NCBI GenBank assembly: GCA_904063045.1
Contig: CAJFCJ010000003.1
Location: 1,550,001 to 1,614,000 of the forward strand
DNA length: 64,000 nt
From: Dimorphilus gyrociliatus
Lineage: Eukaryota; Annelida; Polychaeta; Dinophilidae
Reading direction: 5' to 3'
The notes under the pieces were generated by a model. That model was given only the letters and a program-made list of their open reading frames with translations, was not told the origin of the DNA and ran no database searches. The translations under genes and the position numbers were made by a program. Shown piece after piece: positions 35,445 through 47,588 of this stretch. Numbering within the stretch: position 1 is the first letter of the stretch; each line of letters opens with the position of its first letter.

Positions 35445-38400
35445 TGAAGGATAGAAGTAGACAGAGAAAGACAGAGAATGATGTATTGTGTAAAAAAAAT
35501 TAACCAACATGTATACTTGATGTTGACTTTATAAAATTAATTTACTGTTATTACAAATATATAAAAATTAAGAAAATGAATAAAGGGAGTTTATTTATTT
35601 ATTAACATTATTTCTCAGTTTTACCCCATTGTAAAAAGCCAATAAATTTTTTCATGTTGCAAAAAATTCTTTACTCAGGCATAAAATTTAGAATAATCAG
35701 TTTAGCTATGAGAAATATTCTCTCCCATTTAATCATAATTAGTTAGCGTCCTTTCTAAGGAAATTCTATACTGAATAAATGAATCTAATTGGTTTTTAGG
35801 ACTGCCTTTGTTATTCCTTAATTTTATTGTAAGTTTCAAAAAGAAATAGTTTTCAACAAAAATATTTGTTATTTTGTTGTATGAAGGAAGAACAAACTAG
35901 ATATTTTCAAAAAGGCTTTTCCTTATTTTTAACAGAAAAAACAGTTTAATACGATATCATTTTGTCCTGATTAAGTCTGTAAGGTGAATCATTCTCTGAA
36001 AATAGAGCAAAATTTTATTGTTGGATATCAATAAAATTGATATCGTGGGCGATTTAACACAATTAAGATTATTGAGAGTAACGTTATAAAAGAAAATTTA
36101 AAAATGTATAGAGTTTTATAGTAGTTGAAATTTTTTAAAGCATTATTAAGAAAAAATGCGCATAAACTCTGATCTTGTTTTGTCATTTTGATTAAAGAGA
36201 AAGTATTTTTTTGGACATTTTTCAAAATGGAGATAACGGTAAATTGATAGTAAAAATATAATGATACTCCTAAAACAGTTTTCAGCTATCTGTAGATAAA
36301 TTTTGATTTCTTCAAAATATGTTCAAACTTAAATAATTCAAGGTTAAGGTGACAACCACGTAAAAATTTTTGAAAAAACTTGTGACAAAGCCAATTGTTT
36401 CATTGTTTGATATGTTAACAAAATGCTACTGTTTTAATTTACATATTAAATAAATCTTCGTGTGTTCTTTATAACTTAATTTACTATTTAAAATATACTT
36501 TCAAAGTGCACCTGTCCTAAAAAGAAGATAAAATTTTGATAAAAGAATAAATGGTCTTCTCTTATTTTGATATATTTTAGCCTTGTAAATGTAAGAATAT
36601 TGATTGATATAAAAATACATCTAGAATTTCAATTAAGTAATACTAAATATTTTACTCGGTAGTCAAATAGAATATTTATTAGGGCATATATAGTATTTAT
36701 GGTTAGTGGATTAGATCAATTGACTGTGTATTCATTGAATATTTGATATTGTCGACGTGAGACACCTTCATTGTAAAAACAATAAAAGAGTTGGTACTGT
36801 TATCCTTAAAAATGGTAGTTCATCTGTAAAAAACACAAACGAGAGTTTTAAATTGGGTGCATTCTACAGAGTTGCTATTGTACGTACACGCATATATATT
36901 AATGCATAGTTTATTGAGAAAGGTATAAAGATATCCTAATTCTTTAATGTAATTGTTCTCATTCTCTTTTCCAATGTTGTTTTAATTGCGTCATTAATAT
37001 TATTGACTTACTTATTTAAAATTTTGATTAGAAATAGACTATAATGAGGACATTTAATTAGATACATATAAAAGGATACGTACACGTGTCTATACTTTTG
37101 CTCTGAATTACGGATGAAGTAGTCTTGATGCACATTAGTGAAGTTCTAGCCCAAAATATGTACTTTAAGAATATACAAAGCTTCCGGTCATCACGTGAAC
37201 CAAATCATTAAAACAATTATTTTAATCATACTAAACAGTAAAGTAAACTAATTTTTTCTTTAATTAATAGACACATATAATTTTTTACCTGTCTAAAAAA
37301 ACTATCTCTTATGGATAAATAATGGAACTGTATAGGATTCGAAGAAATCTATAAATATGTTTATTACTTTGTTATGAAAATACTGAATTTACAATATGAA
37401 ATTTTATACATACTTTATAAAATAATAAGTAATAATATAATAATGGCTATTGAATAATTGATAGCAAACTATTAAAAAATAATGTATCTAATGGTGATAA
37501 GCAAAATTTATAATCTACTGAGAAACATCTTGTAGACCTCAATCTTTATTTTATAAAATCTATTATTTTTCATATTTATCTTTATAGTGTGCAAACAGAA
37601 ATTGCACTATAATTTGCTGAATGTATAAGATGGATAAATATACCTTACAAAGGACATTGAAATAGACAATAACGCTAGGTGTATTATAATATTGCAACTG
37701 AGGCAGTATTTCAAATGACGCCATTAACTTTGGAAAGGTAAAAACTTCGTAAATAATTGAGTTACATTTGACAATCAAAGTTAAAAATAATTCTAGAAAT
37801 GGTGAAAGTTTTAAAAAAGAAACATTTATCGCTTGAGAGAGATTTACGTCATTTGAAGTATACTGTATAGACAACATGTATCTAAATCTATTAAGTGAGA
37901 AGTAAAGATATATTTCACGAACATAAATTTTCCATTAATAGAATTTAATCGAATTAAGATACAATATATAACGGCAACAGATCACTTATTTTATTACTTA
38001 TTTTTCAAAAGTCTATTTCATGCCTGAAATATTATCATTTTGTTAGTAGTAATGATCAAAGTACTATTTATTGAAGGCGTTAGCTTGATATAAAAATCAA
38101 ATGCTCACATTTGGTATGTAGCATGTTGTTTTAGACTGCCACACAGAGTTTTTAATGAATGGTAAGGTGTTACACTGCTAAACGACTGTTGTAAATCATT
38201 AAACTGCTGTTGAAATCTAATGAATAGAATGTTTAATTTTCAGATATTCAATTTAAATCTTATTGATTAATATTATTAAAAGTTACCAATATAAATATAT
38301 AAAAATTGAATTCCGATTAGCATGACTGTTTACAACAATCGTGAGTATTTTATAGGACAGAAAAAAGAGCTAAGGTTTCGTCTTTATAACTATCAAGTAA

Positions 38401-39161
38401 ATCAAGCTTTGATATTGCAAACATCTAATTTGGTCAATCTCTTCTGATCAAAGTCCATTTAATTTTCCTTTTTTTACTTTATTAACAACTTTAATGTCTG
38501 AAAAGGTAAATTATGGAAAATCCTTGTACAGGAGCATGCTTAATCATCAAAAGTGTTGAAGTACTTATATTAATGGTACAATTTCAAAAAGAATTTTCTT
38601 GCTATTATCTATTAGTTACAGATCTTCTATAGATATTTTTTTAAATTGAATTGAACTTTATGGAATTGAGAACTAGGTCGAGTTTATTATAATATCATTG
38701 TCTTTAATTCTTTTTTTAATATATGATTATCTATTTGAGAAGTTCCCCTTATTATTACTTAAATTGAATAGAAATCCATTTAAAAATGCTCTATTAGGTA
38801 GAAATATGAGAAAGTGCAGAAAAGACATTAAAATATCAATACGTAAGTATTTTTACCTTGAAAAAACATATGCTAAAATATTCATGTATAAAAGAAAAGA
38901 AAGTAAAAAAATGTCTTTCAATAAAGCTCTGTTTGCTGGACTGTTAAAGCTTTTTTGACTTTACCGTGAAAGGCTCTAGTAAAAAGATTCAATTTCCCAT
39001 CGCTAAATGACTTGGACATTCATTAGAATAGAAAACATTTACATAAATTGCTATATCTAGTTATTGACATTGAGATTGGCTCCTTTTTATCAAGAGAGTT
39101 TAATTTACAAAGTATATGCTAAGGGCTATTTTTTTCAATTCTTATATTTAACTAAATATCA

Positions 39162-39195
39162 CCACGAGGTGGCTAGAAATTATACTGCCCTCTAG
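39162..39195. promoter_or_regulatory. Pair of facing CTCF-like motifs
   Basis: CCACGAGGTGGC at 39162-39173 on the plus strand, and CTGCCCTCTAG at 39185-39195, whose reverse complement is CTAGAGGGCAG. Both match the AGRKGGC core and point towards each other across about a dozen bases. Binding is inferred. Confidence 0.4.
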
Positions 39196-39514
39196 TTTAC
39201 TTCATAATCATAAAATTAGTTTTTTCATTATAACAAAGAGATATATATGTTATAACGTTACGCCAAGCTAAAACATATTTTGCCATTGTTCACATTAGAA
39301 ATTGCACAATATCATATAGGTGTTATGATAACCGGAACATATAGTAGCAAATTACTATTAAACGATGTATATATATATATATATTGAAGCAATATAGTAT
39401 GATTTAGAGATGAAAAAAAGAATTTTTACAATATTTTAATTGAAATAGTAACAAGAATATACTATCTAAAAGTAGAATAGTCATAAATTTAAAGTAAATC
39501 TATGATATGATTGA

Positions 39515-40198
39515 ATAATTGACAAGTTACTGGTCCTTTGTGCATCAGTTTGGTCGTGCAATTTAGTTTCCACAGTTATAAATTACTTTTTGGGGAATAA
39601 GCGGAAAGGGTTTACATTCAAAGAAAACAAGACTTGCTCTTTACACCTGATTACCTTAACTTGGTAGAGTAATTACCGTAGAAACTGCTGCAATAATGAT
39701 ACGTGGGAAAATTTCGACCATCAAGAAATAAAAGACCTAATTACGTCTTTTTTTATAGAAGATAAAGAACGATCTGAAGGTTTTAGTTGCTCCACAGTAT
39801 TGGTAACTAGGTCTTTTTATTGAGGTAAAAAATATAATTTTGACGTCAGTTTTTTCATAGGATTTGTCCATTTGGCCTATAATAACGAATTTTGGTTCCT
39901 TATGAAGAATCAGTTGTCTACTTCCATTGGAAATTCTGTCATCAATATATCAGTTATAAATGCTAGCACAATAGTGAAAGAGGAGCCTTTCGACGTATAA
40001 TTCGAAGGCGTTTATGCCGAGATAGCGGAAATAATAAGGAAATTTATCAGGAATATGAGGAATTATGCAAAAGATGCGTCTACGATAGAAATGAAAATGA
40101 CGTTTGTAGATCTGGCGATTATATCCAGGATACTTTATAAAAATAAAAATATATTTCTATGGCATATTTGGAATAAATTAAAATTTATTAAAGTTTAA
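39515..40198 (+). pseudogene. Decayed reading frame with three in-frame stops, unrecognised protein
   Basis: One plus-strand frame runs 228 codons with only three internal stops (TAG 39665-39667, TGA 39821-39823, TAA 39998-40000) before its end at 40196-40198. At this A+T content a random frame should stop about every 13-14 codons. The translated pieces look protein-like: an N-terminal hydrophobic, Cys-containing stretch (LLVLCASVWSCNLV), a segment NNDTWENFDHQEIKDLITSF, an aromatic stretch FVHLAYNNEFWFLMKNQ, and a charged helical end (FEGVYAEIAEIIRKFIRN). No splice pair with normal spacing removes all the stops. A 39-bp GT-AG stretch (39810-39848) would remove the TGA in frame, but is shorter than any intron here. 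A pseudogene or a gene with unusually small introns both fit. I do not recognise the family. Confidence 0.4.
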
Positions 40199-42059
40199 TT
40201 ATTTTAAGTGTTATTTTAGAAATCTCAGCGCAAACAAAATATTATAGTCATTATTGTTCCTTAGATGGTAATAATATAGAATGAAAGCATATGTCAAACA
40301 ATATGACGTTTTATTACTGTTTATATTTTTCTTTTTTCTCAAATAACTCAGCCATTTATAATGAAATTAATAAAGATGAACGGTTTTTATCTTCAATAAA
40401 AGTAATTTAACCAATATCTATAAGCTTGAGTCTAATCTTAATTGATTTTTTTTAAATTGTATCATTCGATGATGTTTGGTAAAAAGACTATCTAGAAAGA
40501 AGTTTATTTTCGTACCTCTTGGAAAATTTTTGTATAGAAGAGAAAGGGAAATTAATTTTATAAACCTGGTTAATTTAGCAGTTAGTCTTATCCAAGTCTG
40601 ATTAATTACGACTTAATTTTTTCTACGCTTATTGCAGAATTTAATTAATTTAAGTACGATTTTAAGTAGTATAAGCAATTTATTATTATTACAGATAATA
40701 GAATTACTTCCTCATTGTCACGTTTCTATAAAATTGTTAATGTAAAAAAACTATACAAAAAAGGATGTATTTTTATGTTGGTTGCAAAAAAAAAAAGAAT
40801 AAAAAAGAATAAGAAAGGCAAAGATTAACAAATTCAGGAGAATCGTTGTTTTTAGCAAGAAATATATTTTAGCATTTGGAAAATTATTCTCCTTAGCTCC
40901 TTTTTTTTATCAGAAAAGATCGTAAAGCATACTCAATTTCAGTAGATTGGTTTATGCCCTTTTTGTTTATGACTTTCAAAATGACCGATGTATTAACGAC
41001 ATTTTTCGACCGAAGATCATTAGCACTAACCCTAGAAATTAGTCATAACCTTCTAGATTATAAGCTTACTGATTGATTGTAGAGGCAATAATGGCATATT
41101 TCACCAGACACAATTGCATTAGTAAAAGGCTGGATAAAGGAGTTCTTAGTTTTTGAAGATATAGTTTAATGTATGGTATTTACTGTGAATGTATAGCGTA
41201 TATACAGTATAAATATATAGAAAAAGCACAAATATATTTTGAAAGATACTGTTCCCGCTGGGAATATTTTTTTAAAATAATATTTATTTTATGGAAGATT
41301 AAAATAATTTTAGGAAAATGAAAGATTAAAGGGGATTTCTATAATCCTAATAGCCATTACTAAGCGGTTTAACACCAATTTGTTTTTATTGAAATATATG
41401 TTCTAAATTCCATCAATATTGTAGTAGACTCATATTATTATTGTTTGGAATTGAAGTAGTTCATTGAAGTGTACAGAAAGTGCAGTTATAAGAGTAGAGT
41501 GATTGATGAAGTGAAGTGTTCAATTATACGTTTCCTGTTATCGGACTTATTCTTTATGAACTAGAAGTATATATATATAGATATATATGAGTCCGTGATG
41601 AAACAATAGATGATAAACTATCTCATCACATTAGAAGTACAACTCATCTTAAAAATGTTCATTAGAGATCTCAAACTCTGCGTTATATTTTAAGAATGAT
41701 GTCTTACATTGGTAAATATTTTCTTCACAATATTACAAATGCAAGAGAGAAAATGGCATTCTACCACTGTAATCCATTATCTTGAGAAGATAGCAAGTTT
41801 TGTAAGATTCAGAGCCAGTGAGATACAAGCACAGGATTCCAAGTATAAAGAAATTGTTGGATTGTACCAAACCATTAAGGTACTGAGCTTATTGCTCTAG
41901 AGTGAAACTAGAGAATTGGGCGTTTAGCTTTCGATTTAATTCAACGTTACTGGATCTCTGTGTATTTTATAACCAACTTTGATCCCCTCATTGCTACGGA
42001 GAGACAAGAAACTATAAGATTCACGAAGAGGAGATGTTAATATTAAGTGATTGACTTTA
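40199..42059. other. Non-coding region left of the small minus-strand gene
   Basis: AT-rich to about 41.4 kb, then slightly richer in GC. An open frame at 41709-41900 (plus, non-ATG start) has amphipathic composition (SKYKEIVGLYQTIKV) but no partner exons, so I do not call it. Confidence 0.4.
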
Positions 42060-42433
42060 TCAGTTTTCTTCTTGCTCGTCTTCAATGATCTTAGGAACTC
42101 TGGTTTTATAGAAATTTTGGTTTAGGACATGCATATTCGTCTAAAAATATATATTTCTTTTTTTAGAGATTACAACCTGTAAATACTGTTTATAAGACAA
42201 TTTAATATGAAATTTACGAGGTTAAATTGTTCATTTATCTATTGAAGAAGGTGAAATCGGTTATCTACAATAATATACTCAATTTCGTCAACTTCAAAAG
42301 CGTCAAAGGCAAGTGCATAACTAATAAAATTTCCTTCTGGTCGAACGACCGGAACTGTTGAGATATTGCCCCTGCAGTTACAGCGGTAAGAAACCATTAA
42401 GATTAACGTTCGGTTATCGTTTTTCTTAAACAT
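42060..42433 (-). CDS. Small unidentified protein, two exons
   Basis: Minus-strand exon 42433-42279 (ATG at 42433-42431) reads MFKKNDNRTLILMVSYRCNC...VVRPEGNFISYALAFDAFEVDEIE and ends at a GTATAT donor in phase 2. The acceptor at 42101-42100 (AAAACCAG) continues in phase with VPKIIEDEQEEN and TGA 42062-42060, giving 64 aa. If the intron is not removed, the frame runs on for only 13 more codons. Composition and the phase-matched acidic tail make this look real. The 5' end is unsure: just upstream on the same strand lies ATGGCGGTG (42582) opening MAVQTFDKWKNETLVQENN, but it is in another frame and separated by a (TA)n/(CA)n repeat with no good splice pair. The 42741-42944 stretch, with a CCAAT box, may be the promoter. 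Family not recognised. Confidence 0.45.
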
Positions 42434-42463
42434 TACAAATGCTTTTTGCGCTTTTTTCTTATA

Positions 42464-42481
42464 AACACACACACACACATG

Positions 42482-42507
<26 letters not shown>
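42464..42507. repeat. Compound (CA)n(TA)n microsatellite
   Basis: CA run 42464-42479 followed by a TA run 42482-42507, just upstream of the small minus-strand gene. Confidence 0.9.
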
Positions 42508-42512
<5 letters not shown>

Positions 42513-42572
42513 GGCAATCTGGTTCATTGTTTTCTTGGACTAACGTCTCATTTTTCCATTTATCAAATGTTT

Positions 42573-42590
42573 GCACCGCCATCTGCAGGG
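42573..42590 (-). promoter_or_regulatory. CTCF-like motif overlapping a possible start codon
   Basis: The reverse complement reads CCCTGCAGATGGCGGTGC. The part CCTGCAGATGGCGG differs from the CTCF consensus at one position. It also contains the candidate ATGGCGGTG start, so the two readings compete. Confidence 0.3.
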
Positions 42591-44406
42591 AAGTCTTATT
42601 CTTCTGTTATATCCTTTTTGCTCGTAAATGTAACTTGTTGCGTAATATTTCGCTGCAATATATTCTGACAGTCAATGCCTAGCTGATTTCTCTTTCACAA
42701 CCTTATTTTATTTCACTTCACTTTGAAATGGTGAGGTATATTGAAAATGGGATTTTCTATAGGAGGAGGTCCCTTATCTGAAGAAGCCTTTTTCTCTTTA
42801 AATCTATCCGGATACGGAAGTAAAACGAGAGAAAAAAGGCCAAAGAGTATTCTTATTGGCCAGTTTATAGCAACGTTACTATGGAAACTGTTTGGCAAAA
42901 CAGGTTTTGTGACTATTAGACGGTCTTCTACACGAAGTCATTAAAAGCTATACGTCATTTATACATCCTCTATTTATAATTCTAGAAACATCTAAAATAG
43001 ATTATGTATGTCATAAAGGCATTTATGGATTCAAACAGTATATCTATAGAGTGCTTGTATAAATAAGTAAATAAGTATTTATATATACAATTTATGCTAT
43101 TTTAAAAATGAATCTGCTCTTTTCATATCTATATTTAAAGCATTTACACTTACTGGCATAGTAATATGTTTGTTTGCAAAGAAATTATAAGTATGTATAA
43201 AATACACTGCATAATAAGCAGAGATGTGGTAAGAATCATTCAAAAAAAATTATTGACGTATCGCACGGAGGCTTAAAGATTTTTTGGGATTTTAGCATAA
43301 AAAGCATAACAAGAGAGCATATAGTCGTAAATCAGTACGCTTTTTATACCCAGCCCATTTCAGAGAGAGGAAACTGTATATAAAGAAAAATCTGGCCGGC
43401 AAATATTATAGACGGGTTAAGCCTATTGACCCGCCTTCTATTCCCTAGAGAGACGCCTGTCTGTAGGTTTTTTTCGACGCCGAGGTATAGAATTTAAAGA
43501 GAGAAGGATAGTGTTAAGATAAAAAAAAGTGCTAAAATAAACTGTTGTGAAGAATTTTTTTTTGTTTTTCAAATAACTGTCCTATCAAATTTGCTTCTCG
43601 ACGGGAAATAATTTGTCTACAAACTTTTAGATAAGTGAGTTAGTTGATCCTTAATTATTGGCATAATTTATTAGCTTTAATGTAATTTCATAGAAAATCA
43701 TGATATATTAGTTTTAATTGATCATAAGCCGGATAACGTCAACCCATCATTTTGTCAAACAGGCTGTAGAGATATAGAAAGAGAAGAGTCAAAGGAAAAG
43801 ATCTTTAAATTAAAGTCATAAAAAGAGCTGTATGCGTTAGTTATTGCTAGGGAAATAGATGTATAAAAGGACAGTAAACGTATCTCTAAACGAATTGATC
43901 TAAAATAATTCAAATATGAAAGATAGCATTTATACTTTACACATTAAAGAGATTTTCCATAGAAATTCTTATATTTTTCAACTCGATTTGTAAGACAAGT
44001 TTCTCGAATAACAGTATTATAAATGAATTTATTGAGCATAATTTCGATCTAATATTATTGTATATTGTCTTCATTGCAATATTCAGCTCAATAAGGAGAA
44101 AATATTCATATATATGTATTTTTAGTACAAGATTCGACTTGTTGATTATTTTGAAATGAAGCAGCCATTCATTTCCTATCATTAAAATAACAATCGATCA
44201 CCTTGTAAAGTGATGCCTCTAGTTTTCTGTGTGAGAATTTTGGATCGTTCTGTGTGGGAAACCTCAGAATGAAACGACTGTCTCTAACCCTCGGGCATAC
44301 GATGTGAATAGATATCTCAAAAAAATTTCTGTCTTATGCTGAGGAGCATAAAAAAGAAAAATTCAACTATGCGAAAGTGAATTATGTATTATATATGTAC
44401 ATATAC

Positions 44407-44427
44407 ATATATATATATATATATATA
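44407..44427. repeat. (TA)n microsatellite
   Basis: TA run of 21 bp. Confidence 0.9.
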
Positions 44428-47088
44428 GAGGTAAAGTGTGTCATTGCGTAGTAATATAAAATATGCCAATTTAATTTATATTTATTAGTAAATGTATACA
44501 TTTCTTTCTTCAGAAAGGTGTGAACACTGTACAGAAAGCGCAGAGTATAAATAGACAGAACTTGTTAACAATATACTCACCTATATTAATATATTTTTTT
44601 CTTACATTAATACATTGTAGTCTATATGCCTGTTGGTATATTTGCAACTAAATATAATATGCTCTCACATAAAGAACTCGATCTGTGATTATATAGTCAT
44701 GTCAATAAACAAGGTCAATTATATGATATGCTATACAAATAAAAAATAGCATTAGGTTATGTAACAGGAATTTTATAGATATACAAATAAAAAAGAGGCA
44801 AATTATTGATTTTACAATGAGGAGAAGAAAGTCTTTGTGCTGTTCTATAAATAAAATAAGAAAAAAAGACATGATGAAAAAATGCCAGTGGCTATTAAAA
44901 ACATGATATCATTGAAAGAAACGACATCAATCTGATTTGGAGGACAGTGCTGCAAAGTCCTCTCCCCCCTCCACTTGCCAATCGATTCGCTATTAAAGCG
45001 GTTTTCTAGGCCTAAATCAAAAAAAAAATCTGCTTAATTCCTTACGGCGATTGCCCACATCATATACGTGGCATTAGCTAGATGTTGGCCAATCAATTTT
45101 CGCACTGTAAACCTTTGCCCAGAAAACAAGTTTGCCTTGTATTGTTTATAATCAATCGGCGGAGTGTTTGCCTTCAACCCGAAACATTATTTTCACCTCC
45201 TTGTATCACAAGCAATCTCCTATAAAGGTCACAGCATTATAAGTACAGTAACAGAATATACATGCATGAAAAGAAGTTCGATTGGTTTCATTCTATGTAA
45301 AACTATATTTTTAGTGCAAACTAAGTTCTTAGTTGGCAAAAGAAATGATTTACAAAGCTTTAATATAGCCTTGCCTTCACCTTTTTGTTTTACAACAACT
45401 TGTTTGATTACATTATATTCTAATTATAGCTACACCTTCTATGAAGGTTTCAAATTTGTGAAGATCTTCGTTCAAATGATTGGTTAGGTCGAATCTCATC
45501 TTCTCTTCTAATTGGATGATTTAATCACGTGACATTTTGGCGGGAGAATCGGGGACTTAAATTGTGGTTTGCAGATAAAAATTGAGGAAATTTCTAAAAA
45601 GTAGTTAACTAAATATAGAAGCTTAGATGACAGCTGAAAGTAAAAAAGTGTTTGTGATTTCCTTTAAAAAAAAGCTTTACTTCATTTTTCCTCTCGCAGA
45701 ATTTCAGATATTCATGTTCTTTTCCTTTCCAAAACTCTTTTCTGCTGTTAATCACCGACAGAGTTGACCTAGTTATTCAACGAGCCGGTTAAGTGCTCGT
45801 CGCACTGCACATTTATAATGTTTGCCGGCCGACTAATCTCGTCCAGATGTTTATCCGCTAATAATCCTTTAAGAGCTTGTGCTACGAAACGTTAATTAGA
45901 ATCTCCGTACTTAATCACTTGAATTTGGCTATTTTACAGGTCAACTTAATCACAACAAAAGTCGAACTGACCGTGTTTGTAAACAAGAGTTGCGCAAATC
46001 GCTCACTCTCTTCCAACCTCGCCAACAGGTGTCAGTTCGGTAGCTGGCGCAGTAAAATTTTTTGCAGTAGACTCTCGTGAGCATACGTCTTTGACGCTGG
46101 TCAAGCAAAGAGTATGTCGGCGTCTAAATGCTGACGGCAAGAGACGCTTAAACCGGATCTGTGGGATATGCTAGAGTATAGGATAACATAGTGTGTGACA
46201 TGTTGTTTATTTCTTCACTTTCCAAACGTCTTTTATTTTACCTATGAAACCATTCGTTGGCTATCAACCGTCTAATTTGGCTAGGGTAAGGATTTTCTTT
46301 TCGCGCCTTATATACACGTTAATTAGTCACGCGTTTTTTATGTACTCCGGAAATAAATATTGAAGTGTATATATAGTGCATAATGCTATATAAGCATATA
46401 ATATATAAATACTTAATGTGCACATGAAGATGCTAACTTATATCGTATATATACATATCCTAATACGGGTTATCGTGTATAAATAATACATATATTCATT
46501 TTTAGGAAAATTATATTTTCTATCATACCAAAACTATAAACTACTCAGTTTATACATAACTTAGTTCTAGGAATAATACACAAATATAAAAATTAATATA
46601 TAAAATACATATATATATATATATTAATATATATATATCTGTTTTTATAGAGTATCTGTATACTGCAAATGCTTTTTAAATGTATATATATATATTTAGA
46701 TTTTATGAAAAATTATGGATAGATCTCTAAAACTATCTATTTTTATCATCTTTCTTTCAAACAATATCCTTTACCATATTCTATTGCATTAATATATGTA
46801 TAATTATATATATCTGATAATGTATAGAGTAATGTTTTAAGTTTGATAATATATAAAGACAGTTATACGTCCAAGAAAAGCTGTCATATATTTTTTACTG
46901 GAATAAGACAAGTATCTTTGCGTATACGTGAAGAAACGAGTCAAAGCGCCTTACCCACTAATTCAATTTGTTTATGAACGCCGCTTGCATATATTTTCCC
47001 ATGCTAACTGCAGCGCGGTAGGCATTACAGCTAGTTTTAATCATACATGGTTTTTTTTCTCTTCCATACATCTTTTCTGCATTTTCAA

Positions 47089-47096
47089 TGACGTCA
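47089..47096. promoter_or_regulatory. CRE palindrome TGACGTCA, 0.5 kb upstream of the CNG channel ATG
   Basis: Exact CREB/ATF palindrome 492 bp before the start codon. A second copy lies at 50131-50138 in intron 1. Confidence 0.35.
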
Positions 47097-47588
47097 TATT
47101 TTATCTCTTATACACGGCTTTAAGCGTTTTTCAAAGCAGGAAAAGATGAGGGAACAGCACGCATGCGCGATACCAAATCTAAATGAGTTTCAGGGTAAAG
47201 CAAATGAAAAAGAAATCACCGAGTGGTTCTAATTATTGTTCACTCTTTTATTCTAACGGACAAGTAATCAACGAAAGAGTGTATGCATCCATAGTATTTT
47301 TCTCAATACCGAAAACACAATAGTATTAATAAAGAAACACATGTAGTCTAAATATAAATACACATATGTATGTATAATATAATATGTTGGCTCTATCTAT
47401 TATATGTAAAGCTCAGAAGGAAAATCGGGGTACACATAAAAGAATAAATATTAATTAATATTTCGAAATGCAGGTTTCGATGTAAGACCCTGGCTACTGG
47501 AACAGGCTCGGCGCCAACTTGGCGGGAGCGTCTAGACCACCTATATTGGTTAGCTTACGTCTATCTTGGACGTCGTCGCCACATAGCG

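Larger units (their letters stand above)
31270..39514. other. 8.2-kb non-coding region upstream of the zinc-finger gene
   Basis: Holds the probable 5' UTR and promoter of the minus-strand zinc-finger gene (a CCGATAA/TTATCGG palindrome at 31483-31500; a GATTGG inverted CCAAT box near 32655), a TA-rich cluster at about 32250-32370, a (GA)n purine tract at 35406-35444 and the facing CTCF-like motifs at 39162-39195. Open frames at 37563-37877 (minus) and 38698-38958 (plus) lack splice support and have AT-rich, repetitive composition. I see no gene. Confidence 0.5.
42591..47588. other. 5-kb non-coding region upstream of the CNG channel gene
   Basis: GC-richer patches at about 42.74-42.95, 43.25-43.5, 44.95-46.2 and 47.46-47.59 kb alternate with AT-rich DNA. 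Sequence signals: CCAATCA at 45089-45095, an E-box CACGTG at 45526-45531 next to TTTTGGCGGGAG (E2F-like), a forkhead-like palindrome TGTTTGTAAACA at 45974-45985, an inverted repeat TTGAC/GTCAA at 46091-46104, and a CRE TGACGTCA at 47089-47096. (TA)n runs lie at 44407-44427 and around 46610-46640. These look like promoter or enhancer DNA and perhaps 5' UTR exons. No protein-coding exon is supported. Confidence 0.45.

Noticed and set aside
37563-37877. 104-codon minus-strand open frame
   Set aside because: Phe/Leu/Ile/Tyr-rich composition typical of random AT-rich DNA, with no splice or homology support.
41709-41900. 63-codon plus-strand frame with an amphipathic helix
   Set aside because: No ATG at its start, no matching upstream or downstream exon, and a second frame is open over part of the same stretch.
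42741-42944. Overlapping open frames on both strands (plus 67 codons, minus 61 codons)
   Set aside because: Neither has partner exons; the GC-richer stretch with a CCAAT box is better read as the promoter of the small minus-strand gene.
45164-45487. 107-codon plus-strand open frame
   Set aside because: Starts without ATG, has no splice partners, and a frame of this length is expected by chance in 64 kb read six ways.
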